This document shows, piece after piece, positions 7,973 to 18,200 of a stretch of 64,000 nt of DNA; the first letter of the stretch is position 1, and each line of letters opens with the position of its first letter. The notes under the pieces were generated by a model, which was not told the DNA's origin, did no database searches, and saw only the letters and a program-made list of their open reading frames with translations. The stretch comes from JAAYOS01 sp050950785 (lineage in GTDB: Bacteria > Bacillota > Clostridia > Oscillospirales > JAAYOS01), in the NCBI GenBank assembly GCA_050950785.1, contig JBMNIG010000028.1, positions 49,911 through 113,910 on the forward strand. Reading direction: 5' to 3'. The translations under genes and the position numbers were made by a program.

Positions 7973-7990
7973 ATTGACTAAAAAGTCAAT
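7973..7990. promoter_or_regulatory. Perfect inverted repeat in the 5' leader of the transporter gene
   Basis: ATTGACTAAAAAGTCAAT is a perfect dyad (7-bp arms around AAAA) 97 bp upstream of the ATG at 8087. It is unlike the TTAGTTAA motif, so a second regulator or an RNA hairpin is possible. Confidence 0.45.
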
Positions 7991-8086
7991 TATGACACGT
8001 AAGTCCTGTTATTAAAGGATTATCCAGCGACTAAGCAGGAGCGCTGCAAATCATCCTGCAAATTATGACACACGGGGAGAGTAACT

Positions 8087-9784
8087 ATGAAAAAAACTAT
8101 CTCACTTTTACTTGTAGCCCTAATGTTATTTGCATTTACTTCTTGCAGTAACGAAAATGAAGGCAAAGAGCCCTCGCCCTCAGCTACTCCGTCTACATCC
8201 GTTCCGCAGGAAAGCGATTCTCCAACAGAATCAGAAGCACCCTCTACCGAAATTAAGCTACCGATATCCGATGAAAAAGTTACATTTTCGATGTGGGGTT
8301 GCACACCTCAGGCAGGCGCTGACTTGGTCACCGAAAATGATTCCTACGCTCGCCAGAAACTAGAGGAAATCACCAACGTACATATTGAATGGATACATCC
8401 CACAATAGGTCAAGAAGCAGTGCAGTTCAATCTTATGATGACAAGCGGAAATTTGCCTGATGCAATTACTTCAACTTTTGGATATTTTATGGGTGGTATG
8501 GATAAGTATATTGATGATCAGCTTATTGTACCACTTGAAGATTACGGACAATACTACCCCAATTACAACGAATGGCGTTCGAAACAGGATCTCACTTTGC
8601 TCAGTACTGTTACCGATGGCGGACATATTGCAGGCATACATCAGTTGAGAGTTCCTTATCAGCCACAGTGGAACGGACCGATAATTCGCGAAGATCTATT
8701 GGATGATATAGGCTTTAGTGGTACTCCTGATGATATCGTTACATTAGCAGACTGGGAAAATGTCCTTACACTGTTCAAGAACTATGGTATGAAGATTCCA
8801 TACTTGGTTACAGCAGGAAGTAATGGGCTTGATCCGTATATTCTGGCAGCATTTGGACTATACACAGGAGGCTTTGGTTCTGTAACTACCGGTTACTATC
8901 AAATTGATAATATAGTTCACTACTACCCATATGAAGACTCCTATCGTGACTACCTGGAGCTTATGAATGATTGGTTTGAAAAAGGTCTTATTGACGGAGA
9001 CTTCTTTAGCCGAGATTTGCCAACATTTCAAGCAGCACTGCTAAGCGGTGATGTTGGTATAGGAAGCACCTTCAAGGCCCAGTTTGACTATGCTAATTAT
9101 AGTTCAAGTGAAGGAACACATTGGGCAGGTTTATCAGGCCCTGTAAGGACCAAAGGTCAAAAATACGAAGCACTATGCGCCCTGACTTCAAGAATGTATT
9201 ATCAAGGCCAAGTGCTAACAATATCAACAACCTGCGATGAAGATTTGATTCCAATAATCCTTAAATATACCGACTATGGTTTTACCGACGAAGGATCACT
9301 GCTGTATAACTATGGTATAGAAGGTCAAGCATATGATATCGTCGACGGCAAAATCTTGTTCCGGGATATTATTACCCAAAATCCAGACGGATTTTCTTTA
9401 AATCAAACATTCAATAAATATTGTGTATTCCACTCAGCAGTTTTCCGCTACGATTGGACAAGATCAGAAAATAATATCTCTGAGGAAGCCAAGAATCTAT
9501 ATAAAATTTGGGAAAGAAATTACGCCGAGGATGCAGAAGAAATGCCCTCCCTCTCAATACCCGAAGCTGACGCTGCGACCTACTCCAACCTATTTAATGA
9601 TATTGATACCTATGTCAAAGAATTCACAATGGGGGTCATCACAGGTCAAACTGATCTGGATAGCGGTTGGTCAAACTATATAGCGCAACTTGAACGCATG
9701 GGTGTTCAGCAAATAATCGATATGCAACAAGAAGCCCTTGACGGATTCTATAGCCGCGATACATCCCTTGGCTTTCCCAAATAA
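8087..9784 (+). CDS. Lipoprotein solute-binding protein, LplA-like (SBP1)
   Basis: The 565-residue product has a lipoprotein signal with lipobox FTSC (Cys20) and then a low-complexity Ser/Pro/Thr/Glu linker of about 40 residues, as expected for a protein anchored outside the membrane. The mature part (VTFSMWGCTPQAGADLVTEN, TNVHIEWIHP, MMTSGNLPDAIT) matches the large family-1 binding proteins that work with LplB/YtcP-type permeases for oligosaccharides, which are longer than the usual 400-450 residues. It is divergent from the LacI gene and ends in a strong terminator. It belongs to a different subgroup from SBP2 and SBP3 and shares with SBP4 (38200) the C-terminal block M-x-x-x-I-x-x-QQEALD. 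Confidence 0.92.
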   Translation: MKKTISLLLVALMLFAFTSCSNENEGKEPSPSATPSTSVPQESDSPTESEAPSTEIKLPISDEKVTFSMWGCTPQAGADLVTENDSYARQKLEEITNVHIEWIHPTIGQEAVQFNLMMTSGNLPDAITSTFGYFMGGMDKYIDDQLIVPLEDYGQYYPNYNEWRSKQDLTLLSTVTDGGHIAGIHQLRVPYQPQWNGPIIREDLLDDIGFSGTPDDIVTLADWENVLTLFKNYGMKIPYLVTAGSNGLDPYILAAFGLYTGGFGSVTTGYYQIDNIVHYYPYEDSYRDYLELMNDWFEKGLIDGDFFSRDLPTFQAALLSGDVGIGSTFKAQFDYANYSSSEGTHWAGLSGPVRTKGQKYEALCALTSRMYYQGQVLTISTTCDEDLIPIILKYTDYGFTDEGSLLYNYGIEGQAYDIVDGKILFRDIITQNPDGFSLNQTFNKYCVFHSAVFRYDWTRSENNISEEAKNLYKIWERNYAEDAEEMPSLSIPEADAATYSNLFNDIDTYVKEFTMGVITGQTDLDSGWSNYIAQLERMGVQQIIDMQQEALDGFYSRDTSLGFPK

Positions 9785-9852
9785 AAGTAAACATATGACT
9801 TAAAGTTTCAACGAATATGCTGGAGCGTCTTGGATAAGAGTCCTATATTCTG

Positions 9853-9908
9853 ACTCCCTTTAGAGTATACAGATGGAAGATATCGGTATACTCCGAAGGG
9901 AGTTTTTA
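9853..9908 (+). terminator. Strong terminator after SBP1
   Basis: ACTCCCTT-TA-GAGTATAC (9853-9870) pairs with GTATACTC-CG-AAGGGAGT (9886-9903), leaving one internal mismatch bulge, and is followed by TTTTATATTT. Confidence 0.9.
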
Positions 9909-10001
9909 TATTTATAAGAGTAGTGCTCGGACATATAATGTAAAACTATAATTCAAAACAAAGTTTAGAAGCAGTTTATATAAAATGCCCGTTCAATACA
10001 T

Positions 10002-11429
10002 GGTAGTGTCAATAATTTTGTGTAAATCCTACTTGTAAGATAAGAATGGTTAAGCTTTAAGAAACTTGTTCTAAAGTGTGGGCGACATTATCTGTGTCGG
10101 TTGGCTTTTCCACGGTACGATCTGAAAACGAGAGTTGTTCAAACATTTCAGCAATTTCAAATTGTGCCATATTGAACCCTTTATGTGTCCGGCTAGCACC
10201 TTTCGCGTTGTATTCTACAACATAGCAATAAGCAAGTTTTTCTAGTGCGACCTCATTGGGAAATTGCTCTTTAGATTTAGTGAGCCGTTTGAGTTGCTTA
10301 TTGAAGTTTTCAGAGATGTTGTTTGTGTATAAAGATGACTGAATTGATTTTGGAAAGCTCATGAACGAAAAGAGATTCTTTTTGCTCTGCAAAGAGCTCG
10401 TCATCTTCGGATATTTCTTACCCCACTTCTCAACAAAAGCCTGTAGATTTTGTATGGCAATAGTTACATCCGTTTGTTGATAAATGGTCTTCAAGTCATC
10501 AGCTACTGCAGCTTTGTCGCTGGCACGAACTTTATTGAGAAGGTTACGAATTAAATGGGTCCAACAGGTTTGATGCTTTGCCTTTGGAAATATGTCAGTT
10601 ACTGCATTGCCGAGACCCGTTAACTCGTCGGATACGAAGAGCAATACTTCTTTCAAACCTCTATCCTGTAAATCGACCAACATCTCTTGATAATTGGAGG
10701 CAGCTTCAGTTGGATAGACCGCGAAGGATAAGACTTCTTTATGCCCCTCTTCATCAATCCCGAGGATAACATGGAGTGCCTCTTTGGCGACCGTATCACG
10801 GCGCACGTTAATAAACGTCGCATCGCAGTAGAGAACAACATAGCGGTCCTTCACCGTTCTCTCAGAGAAGGCCTGTAGCTCATCAACCATTACTTCTGTG
10901 ATGTTAGAGACAGCCTGTGGAGAGTAGTGATGTCCATACATCTTCTCGATAATATCACCGATCTCACGGGTAGAGACACCTTTTTGATATAGTAGAATGA
11001 TGAAGTCCTCTAGCTGATTGTCTTGTTCTTTGAAAAGCACAGGCGTTCTGGGCGCAAACTTTCCTTTTCGAACCCTGGGTATATTCAAATTTAAACCACC
11101 GTATTTTGTCTTTTCTGAGCGCGGGTAGTAGCCGTTTCTTGAGTTGCCACAGTGATGACCAGCGACATTGTGAGGCTCGTAGCCTAGGAAGGCTGTTCTT
11201 TCTGCTTCCATTAGAGTGTTGACTGTTTGTTCTACAGTTTTACGAATAACTTCATCAAAAGAGACGCCAGCCTCTATACCTTCGAGCACTTTTGTGGTAA
11301 AATCATTCATGAGAGGACCTCCTGTAATCTTGTGATTTGTTTTGTTACTACTACAATCTTACAAGATTTGGTCCTCTTTTTAAATGCCTAGAGAGAATTT
11401 GGCGTTTACACAATTTATTTTACACTATG
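10002..11429 (-). mobile_element. IS256-family insertion sequence, copy 1, with target duplication
   Basis: The element is 1428 bp with imperfect terminal inverted repeats of about 26 bp (GGTAGTGTCAATAATTTTGT at the left; CATAGTGTAAAATAAATTGT, reverse complement, at the right). CAATACAT occurs on both sides (9994-10001 and 11430-11437), an 8-bp target duplication as usual for IS256. It sits between the SBP1 terminator and SBP2 without breaking a gene, but separates SBP2 from any promoter left of it. Confidence 0.93.
10057..11310 (-). CDS. IS256-family transposase (copy 1)
   Basis: A 417-residue DDE transposase of the Transposase_mut type. The acidic residues fall in LYCDATFINV, FVSDELTGL and the NNISENFNKQLKRL region near the C-terminus, and the HQTCWTHLIRNLL block is the typical C-x2-H motif. 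It is intact, and differs from the copy at 32437 by two residues, both Asn here and Asp there (GGLNLNIP versus GGLDLDIP). Confidence 0.96.
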   Translation of the reverse strand: MNDFTTKVLEGIEAGVSFDEVIRKTVEQTVNTLMEAERTAFLGYEPHNVAGHHCGNSRNGYYPRSEKTKYGGLNLNIPRVRKGKFAPRTPVLFKEQDNQLEDFIILLYQKGVSTREIGDIIEKMYGHHYSPQAVSNITEVMVDELQAFSERTVKDRYVVLYCDATFINVRRDTVAKEALHVILGIDEEGHKEVLSFAVYPTEAASNYQEMLVDLQDRGLKEVLLFVSDELTGLGNAVTDIFPKAKHQTCWTHLIRNLLNKVRASDKAAVADDLKTIYQQTDVTIAIQNLQAFVEKWGKKYPKMTSSLQSKKNLFSFMSFPKSIQSSLYTNNISENFNKQLKRLTKSKEQFPNEVALEKLAYCYVVEYNAKGASRTHKGFNMAQFEIAEMFEQLSFSDRTVEKPTDTDNVAHTLEQVS

Positions 11430-11608
11430 CAATACATAAATTTGTGAATCTTTATATATAAAATGTGAGATAACGTATATCAACAAATTTTTAGAACTGT
11501 TAATATAAAAACGGAGGATTTCAATATAGAACAACATAAATTTTAGAATTTTTATCGAAAAGGGTAGTGTAAAGCCTTTCGCGCCATCGAAGAAGGAGGA
11601 GCATAATT

Positions 11609-13319
11609 ATGACGAAGCGTAAACTTATCATCTTGGCACTGCTACTAATTTTTGTTTTGTCTCTGACCTATGGATGCAAAGAAGGAGACAGTGATACTCC
11701 CGATCAACCAAAGAACGGTAGTGAAACAATGGAACCAACGGATCAAGGCGATATTGACGATGAATTAGTCAATCCCGCCGGTGTATTTCCCATTGTTAAT
11801 GAACAGGTTGAAATAACTTTAGCGGTTCCGCAGTCACCTAATGTTGAAGATTATTATACCAACTACTACACAAAATGGCTTGAAGAAGAAACAGGTATCA
11901 AGCTCAACTTCATGATGATTCCTTCTGCTGAGATTGGGCAAAAAGTACAGCTTATGCTCGCAAGTGGGACAGATCTCCCCGATGCGTTTTCAGGCGTAGG
12001 CCAGGTAAATGCCAACGTGTTTACTTCAACAAATATTGTCAGATATGCCTCGGAAGGTTTGGTAATACCTCTAAACAAATATTTTGACAAGTATGGGAAC
12101 AAATATCAATGAATTTCTGAAAATGGAAACTGCAGGAATGACCTACGAGCAAATAATGAAATCTGCGGACGGCAATATTTACTATATGCCTGGGTTGGCG
12201 TTTTCTACAGTAAACCGAGCATATAGCAAAATGTGGATCAACAAGGAATGGCTCGATACCCTTGGACTTGAAACACCGAAAACAACACAGCAATTCAAAG
12301 AAGTTTTACAAGCATTTGCTACTGGTGATCCCAATCAAAATGGTGTTGCTGATGAGATCCCACTTGTTGGTACAGTTCAAAATCCAACTTATAGTATCTA
12401 TGACTATTTGATTGGTTCATTTATAGCAAATAACGTAAGGTTCCACAGATTATTGGTAAACGATGGTGCAGTAAGCTATGCTGCCAACACTGACGAGTGG
12501 CGCGAAGCGATGAAGTACATAAACGACTTGACAACGAATGGCCTTCTCAGTCCATTAACATTCACACAGGATCTCGCTTCGCTTAAGCAGATGGTTAATG
12601 ACAATAATAATATAGTCGGTGGCTATACCTCTCTGGGTGTGCAGGGAGTAGCAGTAGCAAACAACCCCGAAATTATTTCCCGATATGTTGGTTTAGCACC
12701 GCTTGAAGGGCCTAAAGGAGTTCGTCATGGAGTTCTAAGCATACCTACTCCCAGTGCAAACGGTGTAATAACAAGTGAATGCATGTACCCTGAGGCAGTA
12801 TTTCGTCTTTTTGATTTTATGCTCAGTGAAGAAGCCAGCACACTTTCGAGGTTTGGTATTGAAGGCGAACACTGGGTAGTACCTGAAGAAGGGGCATTGA
12901 CCAATTATGGAATGCCTGCAACCATAAATATAGTAGACAACATCTGGAATATACCACAAAACACTATGTGGCAGAATCAATGTCCTTATATAAACAGACA
13001 GGGTGACGGCCAGCAAAGAAGTGAGAACCCCAATGACCCTGTACGGAAGAATTGTGAGGCTGCCGTCCAGTACCTGGAGTGTGAACCTCAAAACATAATA
13101 CCGACGCTTACATATAGTTTGGATGAAATTGACAAGGTAAACGATATAGTAACAAACATTAATGATTATGTAGATACAATGGTCGCTAAATTTGCTGTTG
13201 GTGAACTGAACCCATACGATGATGACGATTGGAATCGATATCTGAGAGAGTTTGAAGTGCTTGAGCTTGACAGACTTCTTGAAATCTCTCAAACGGCATA
13301 TGACAGAATGAGCCAATAG
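11609..13319 (+). pseudogene. Frameshifted LplA-like lipoprotein solute-binding protein (SBP2)
   Basis: The first part (11609-12112) has a lipoprotein signal with YGC at Cys23 and stops early; the second part continues to 13319 in another frame. The two join at DKYG, where GGG at 12095-12097 holds one base too many: with GG the frame reads on as DKYGTNINEFLKM and aligns without gaps to DKYGENTKALFDK of the paralogue SBP3 (25026). The protein would then be about 570 residues and alike to SBP3 throughout (NYYTKWLEE, LMLASGTDLPDA, SADGNIY, LSPLTFTQDL). Either a recent inactivating mutation or an error in a G run is possible. A good SD (GAAGGAGGAG) remains. It heads a row of sulfatase genes. Confidence 0.85.
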
Positions 13320-13421
13320 TCTCTCAAATTTACATTTATATCGTATATCTACATTCTGGGGTAGGTGCAGGTAAAACCGCTAAAAACCCAACGCTATAAA
13401 TCCAAAAGGAGTTGTAAGTAA

Positions 13422-14924
13422 TTGAAAGCCATACTTATTTTAATGGATACTCTTAATCGTCATATGCTGAAAGTTTATAATCCTGAGGCAAAGGCGATCA
13501 CTCCAAATATTGACAGGCTTGCAGAACGGTCGATGATCATGTGTAATCATTGGATCGGCTCTGCTCCGTGCATGCCTGCCCGACGTGATATCCTGACAGG
13601 GCGCCTCAACTTTTTGGAACGCGGATGGGGCTCGATTGAACCTTTTGATGTCACATTTGTAGAAAAACTAAGGAATAACGGAGTATTTTGTCATATAACA
13701 ACTGACCACTATCATTATACGGCTATTGGTGGAGAAGGTTATCTGCAGCAATATGATACCTGGGATTTGCATCGGGGACAAGAAAGCGATGTTTGGGTAT
13801 CCAATACGAAGGATCCCGAAAATATCCCTGAGCGATATTTAGGACAGATACGAAAGCAATATCAATGGAACCGGTCCAACTTCAAAACAGATGCGGATTA
13901 TCCAACCCCCAGAACTTTCGCGTCAGCAGTTGAATGGCTTAGAGAAAATGAGGGGGCTGATGACTTTTTCCTTACGGTTGAAGTGTTTGACCCACATGAG
14001 CCATTTGATGCAACCGATGAATTCAAAGCATTGTATCCCCATCAATACGACGGTCCGGTCTATGAATGGCCCAAGTATGCGGCAATAGAAGAAGAGACTC
14101 CTGAAGCTTTAGAACATTTACAGAATTTATATTGCGCGACTCTTACAATGGCTGATAAGTGGCTGGGGAAGCTGCTTGACGAAGTTGACCGCCAGAATTT
14201 ATGGGATGATACATTGATCATACTTACCTCCGATCATGGCCACATGTTAGGGGAACATGGCTTAACCGGAAAAAACTTATTCCATGCCTGGAATGAGATG
14301 TCCCATATTCCGCTGTTGATTCACCAGCCAGGTGGAAAACAGAGTGGTGTGAGAAGCGACGCCTTAACACAGAATATTGATATTGCTTCGACTCTACTGG
14401 AATACTTCAATGTGCCTGGTGGTGTTGAATCAATGCCCGATGTGCATGGTAAGTCTTGGACCCCATTATTCGATGACCCCGGAGCATCTATACGCGACTA
14501 CGCGTTATACGGGTGGTTTGGAAAACCTGTAAACATCACTGATGGCCGGTACACATATTTCAGGGCGGCAAAGGATGATCTAAATTCGCCGCTGTATATG
14601 TATATGTCGATGTTGACGACTTTCAGGTCTTATCTCGGCAGAAATATTTCGTCAGAGGCGCTTTCGGTGGGCAATTATCTGCCACACGCAAAAATACCGG
14701 TTTACCGGATAGATGCATCGGTCATCAACGCCCGTATGCCGGCCCAAATGAGAGATAACAGACATCACAAGGATTCGTTGCTTTTTGACATTCAAAATGA
14801 CTATTCTCAAAAGAACCCCCTATCAGATTCAAATATTGAGAAGCAAATGATCGAAGCACTTATCAGAAAAATGGAAGAACATGACGCACCTTCCGAACAG
14901 TTTATGCGGCTTGGTTTAAGATAA
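13422..14924 (+). CDS. S1-type sulfatase 2, Cys-type, cytoplasmic
   Basis: The 500-residue product begins at a TTG codon with SD AAAGGAG about 10 bp upstream; the frame has no better start because the first residues (MKAILILMDT) already form the metal-binding strand. The formylglycine motif is CMPAR at Cys50, and TSDHGHMLGEH carries metal ligands. It has no signal peptide. It is the closest relative of the sulfatase at 4957, so the two may act on the same or similar sulfate positions. It is followed after about 90 bp by the sulfatase at 15016 in the same direction. Confidence 0.93.
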   Translation: MKAILILMDTLNRHMLKVYNPEAKAITPNIDRLAERSMIMCNHWIGSAPCMPARRDILTGRLNFLERGWGSIEPFDVTFVEKLRNNGVFCHITTDHYHYTAIGGEGYLQQYDTWDLHRGQESDVWVSNTKDPENIPERYLGQIRKQYQWNRSNFKTDADYPTPRTFASAVEWLRENEGADDFFLTVEVFDPHEPFDATDEFKALYPHQYDGPVYEWPKYAAIEEETPEALEHLQNLYCATLTMADKWLGKLLDEVDRQNLWDDTLIILTSDHGHMLGEHGLTGKNLFHAWNEMSHIPLLIHQPGGKQSGVRSDALTQNIDIASTLLEYFNVPGGVESMPDVHGKSWTPLFDDPGASIRDYALYGWFGKPVNITDGRYTYFRAAKDDLNSPLYMYMSMLTTFRSYLGRNISSEALSVGNYLPHAKIPVYRIDASVINARMPAQMRDNRHHKDSLLFDIQNDYSQKNPLSDSNIEKQMIEALIRKMEEHDAPSEQFMRLGLR

Positions 14925-15015
14925 ACTGTATCCACTAAGGTTACAGGGTTGGTGAAAGCAAATTATTACACAATGAGCTTTTGAACAGCGTCTTGTATTA
15001 CAGGAGGAAGCAATA

Positions 15016-16434
15016 ATGTCCCAAAAACCAAACTTTTTGTTTATATTTCCAGACCAACATCGGGGGGACTGGATGCCATATTCGCAAGCTACACTTGACC
15101 GTCTGGGTGTATCAGATCTGGAGTTGGACACTCCCAATTTAAGAAAAATAATGCAACAAGGTGTTGCATTTACGCATGCGGTTACACCATCACCGCTGTG
15201 TGCGCCTGCAAGAGCCTGTCTTGCTTCAGGCAGACGGTATGGGAGTTGTCGGGTAGAAAGTAATAAAGTCAACTACGATCCTGCGTTGCGATCCTTTTAT
15301 TCAGTCCTAAGGGAAAAGGGATACAGTGTTGGAGGTGTTGGCAAATTCGATCTAAACAAAGCAGACTTATATTGGGGAGACGGACACCACGAATTACTCG
15401 ACCGCATAGGGTTTACCCACGCTTTTGACAACGAGGGCAAGTTTGATGCCATATGGGCGTATTATAGTGAGAGTCCTGGTCCATATGGAAAATATCTCGG
15501 AAGCAAGGGATTGATGGATGATCACGCAAAGGACATGATTAGTAGACTTGGCAACAATACGGATAAGCCTACACCGCTTCCGGATGAGGTGTATTGTGAT
15601 AACTGGGTAACCCGCAATGGTGTTGAAATGATACATAATTATCCAAAGGATAAACCATGGTTTTTGCAAGTGAACTTTACTTGTCCTCACGATCCTTGGG
15701 ATGTAACCGCTAAGATGAAAGAAAGCCACAAAGACAGCAAATATCCAGAAGCTGCAGAAAACACCGAAGAACATGTTAATGTTAATGGTGTGAGACAAAA
15801 TTACGCAGCAATGATCGAAAACCTTGACAGAAATATTGGAATTCTGATTAATGCGATTAGAGAACGCGGTGATCTGGATAATACTATTATCATTTACAGT
15901 TCCGATCATGGTGAGATGTTGGGTGACCACAACAAGTATGGAAAGAGCAAACCTGAACAAGGCTCAATACATGTTCCACTGGTTATAGACGCATCAAATT
16001 TCGGTGGTATGCAGGGCGTTGAAAATTCAACTCCCGTTGAAATGCAGGATATTGCTGAAACGATTCTCGATTATGTGGGGGAAAGCCTTGATACAGGTAT
16101 CGGCTCAATGTCGCTAAAACCAATTATTGACGGCAAGATAGACTCGGTGAGAGAGTACTGCGTATCTGAACTGTTCTATGCGAACCTGCAAGGGCTTCCC
16201 ATACCGTGGGGAACTGTCAGTGATGGACATTACAAGATGATATTTGAAGTAGGTAAATCAGAAAGAATGTATGATCTTTTGGCTGACCCATTTGAATGTA
16301 ATAACATTATCGGCCAGTATCCCGAAGTTGAGAAAACGCTAAGAGAACATTTTGCCAAACGCAACCAGGGCATAATTAATCAAGGGGTTATGAGAGCATT
16401 CGAAATAGCAAAAGCAAAATTACCAAATGGTTGA
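15016..16434 (+). CDS. S1-type sulfatase 3, Cys-type, cytoplasmic
   Basis: The 472-residue product has FIFPDQHRGDW near the N-terminus (choline-sulfatase-like PDQ metal motif), the formylglycine motif CAPAR at Cys62 with LASGRR, and SSDHGEMLGDH. SD AGGAGG precedes the ATG. No signal peptide is present. The C-terminal region ends YDLLADPFECNNI, the usual D-P-x-E-x-x-N substrate-side block of this superfamily. The next sulfatase starts 26 bp after its stop, so they are co-transcribed. The substrate is unknown, probably a sugar sulfate of the same glycan as its neighbours. Confidence 0.92.
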   Translation: MSQKPNFLFIFPDQHRGDWMPYSQATLDRLGVSDLELDTPNLRKIMQQGVAFTHAVTPSPLCAPARACLASGRRYGSCRVESNKVNYDPALRSFYSVLREKGYSVGGVGKFDLNKADLYWGDGHHELLDRIGFTHAFDNEGKFDAIWAYYSESPGPYGKYLGSKGLMDDHAKDMISRLGNNTDKPTPLPDEVYCDNWVTRNGVEMIHNYPKDKPWFLQVNFTCPHDPWDVTAKMKESHKDSKYPEAAENTEEHVNVNGVRQNYAAMIENLDRNIGILINAIRERGDLDNTIIIYSSDHGEMLGDHNKYGKSKPEQGSIHVPLVIDASNFGGMQGVENSTPVEMQDIAETILDYVGESLDTGIGSMSLKPIIDGKIDSVREYCVSELFYANLQGLPIPWGTVSDGHYKMIFEVGKSERMYDLLADPFECNNIIGQYPEVEKTLREHFAKRNQGIINQGVMRAFEIAKAKLPNG

Positions 16435-16460
16435 GTGGCGCTTAGAATAAGAGGTTGGAT

Positions 16461-17870
16461 ATGCAAAGAAATATTTTACTTATAACTACTGATACCCATA
16501 GAGTAGACGCACTAAAATGTATGGGAAGCAGTTTTGCCCATTCCCCTTGTATAGACAAGCTTGCATCAGAAGGAGTAATGTTTACACAAGCTCATTCTGT
16601 CGCACCGGTTTGTATGCCCGCACGCTGTTCAATAATGACCGGACTACATACACCATTACACGGTTGCATTGAAAATGGGGTAGAACGCTGGGACATACCC
16701 TTCTTTACCGATACTCTGAAGGATATGGGTTACGTCTGTTTAATGTCGGGGAAAACACATTTTGGCCCCATGCCCGATTCCTTTGAAAAATATGCCCCAA
16801 TGCCCCGGGGAAATCACGGCAGACTGGACCCTGTTAAGCAAATTATTGCCGACAAAGTCGTGGAAGAAGAGGAGCATCCTGACAGTCTAGTAGTGACAAA
16901 CCTGTTTAATATGATTGACGAGGTCAGGGAAGAAGGCGACAAACCATTTTTTGCGTTCTGTTCCATAAATGCTCCACATCAACCACTTGATCCTCCTGGC
17001 AAATGGGCAAACTTCTTTAAACCTGAAGACATTCCCAAATTAAATTATCAAGAAGGCGAGCCATACAATCTTCCGGAACATCTGCGCTATCTTTTAGGGC
17101 TTGATCCGGATTCAGAGATACCTGGAAGGTCGATCGACAGCCTTTCTCTTGAAAAGATAAGAGAAGTTCGAGCCAAGTATTTTTCACTATGTGCATTTGT
17201 CGACCACCTGATCGGAAAAATAGTGGATGGGATAGACGAACGTGGTCTTAAAGAGAACACTCTAATCATATTTACTTCGGATCATGGACAAGAGTATTAC
17301 GACCATGGATTCAACGACAAACACAACTACTTTGATAAGTCGATGCGAGTTCCATTTATTCTACGTATGCCTGGGACATTGCCGGAGGGTGAGACGAGAA
17401 AGTACTCGTTGACGACTGATATCATGCCCACCATTCTTGGTGCCGCAGGAGTTCAAACCGACTTTGCAAACGGATTTGATTTATTTAGCCCTTTAGTCAA
17501 TAAAGAGGACAATCCCAGGAAATGTGCTGTAGCTAGTGTATTTCGCTCAATGGCAGTAGTTACTGACAGGTGGAAGCTTGAATACTATTATGATGACGAC
17601 GACGTCCGTTTGTACAACCGGATAAGCGACCCCGATGAGTCTCAAAACCTGGCGCAAGATCCCAATTACTCGTCAGTCAGGGACAAGCTTCTAATAGCAC
17701 TTTTGCGTTGGCGCACAGAGCTGACTGATGTCAGAGATTTACGGCAGCGTTTAGTTGAAATGGGACCGGGTCGGGCGGGGCCGGTGGCACGTCGTTCAAT
17801 CAATCGGCTTAAAACCATAAACGGCAGACAAAGCGAAATAAATCTACAGAACAAAGTATGTATTCTTTAG
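16461..17870 (+). CDS. S1-type sulfatase 4, Cys-type, cytoplasmic
   Basis: An upstream TTG (16455) is in frame, but ATG at 16461 fits the SD AGAGG better. The product (469 residues) has LITTDTHRVDAL, the formylglycine motif CMPAR at Cys51, TGLHTPLHG and TSDHGQEYYDHG. The last is followed by NDKHNYFDKSMRVPF, giving the Lys and His usual near the active site. No signal peptide is present. The C-terminus is unusually basic (GPGRAGPVARRSINRLK). It closes the SBP2-sulfatase 2-3-4 row and is followed by a hairpin. Confidence 0.92.
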   Translation: MQRNILLITTDTHRVDALKCMGSSFAHSPCIDKLASEGVMFTQAHSVAPVCMPARCSIMTGLHTPLHGCIENGVERWDIPFFTDTLKDMGYVCLMSGKTHFGPMPDSFEKYAPMPRGNHGRLDPVKQIIADKVVEEEEHPDSLVVTNLFNMIDEVREEGDKPFFAFCSINAPHQPLDPPGKWANFFKPEDIPKLNYQEGEPYNLPEHLRYLLGLDPDSEIPGRSIDSLSLEKIREVRAKYFSLCAFVDHLIGKIVDGIDERGLKENTLIIFTSDHGQEYYDHGFNDKHNYFDKSMRVPFILRMPGTLPEGETRKYSLTTDIMPTILGAAGVQTDFANGFDLFSPLVNKEDNPRKCAVASVFRSMAVVTDRWKLEYYYDDDDVRLYNRISDPDESQNLAQDPNYSSVRDKLLIALLRWRTELTDVRDLRQRLVEMGPGRAGPVARRSINRLKTINGRQSEINLQNKVCIL

Positions 17871-18200
17871 CAGCCAACATCCTAAAATTTTAGGTAAGAG
17901 GGGGTTAGATGTACCATCAACACTCCCTCTTTAACTCCATCTTATATAATTTAGAAGTGCCCAGTCCGAGGTGTTTTTTCACAGTAGTTGATATAGATAT
18001 TGGTAGGATTTTATGAAATATGATTTATTCCATAAAATATGTTAAATATTCTATATTAAGTTAAGAGTAAGGTTGATAACATAAGTGTACTCTGGCAGAT
18101 GCTATCGTGATTTATTGTAACAGTATCTATATACAATGAAGTAATAATCACTCTAATAGATTAAGCATACACAGAAAAAACAAAAAAGGGATTAATTACA
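17871..18200. other. Intergenic region before sulfatase 5
   Basis: 330 bp. The first part has a terminator-like hairpin; the rest is AT-rich and likely holds a new promoter for the 18201-26726 gene row. No coding frame is convincing. Confidence 0.45.
17896..17935 (+). terminator. Hairpin after sulfatase 4
   Basis: AAGAGGG (17896-17902) and CCCTCTT (17925-17931) pair, with a further GTT/AAC inside; the tail is only weakly T-rich. Confidence 0.55.

Larger units (their letters stand above)
7641..8086. other. Divergent regulatory region between LacI gene and transporter gene
   Basis: 446 bp with very low GC and no credible coding frame. It holds repeated TTAGTTAA-type motifs: TTTAGTTAAAATTAACCTAA at 7672-7691, TTAACTAAA at 7761-7769, TTTAGTTAA at 7814-7822 and TAGGTTAA-N4-TTAACTAAA at 7891-7911, and a separate inverted repeat at 7973-7990. 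The long leader before the gene at 8087 leaves room for several operators. An AAGGAGGT sequence at 7878-7885 has no obvious gene behind it. Confidence 0.6.

Noticed and set aside
12084..12112. Programmed frameshift in SBP2
   Set aside because: I see no slippery heptamer or structure typical of programmed shifting, and the paralogue SBP3 has no shift; mutation or sequence error is simpler.
12735..13316. Minus-strand open frame of 193 residues
   Set aside because: It is antisense to SBP2, which aligns with SBP3 there; no SD and no domain.
15394..15960. Minus-strand open frame of 188 residues
   Set aside because: It is the shadow of sulfatase 3, whose motifs are intact.
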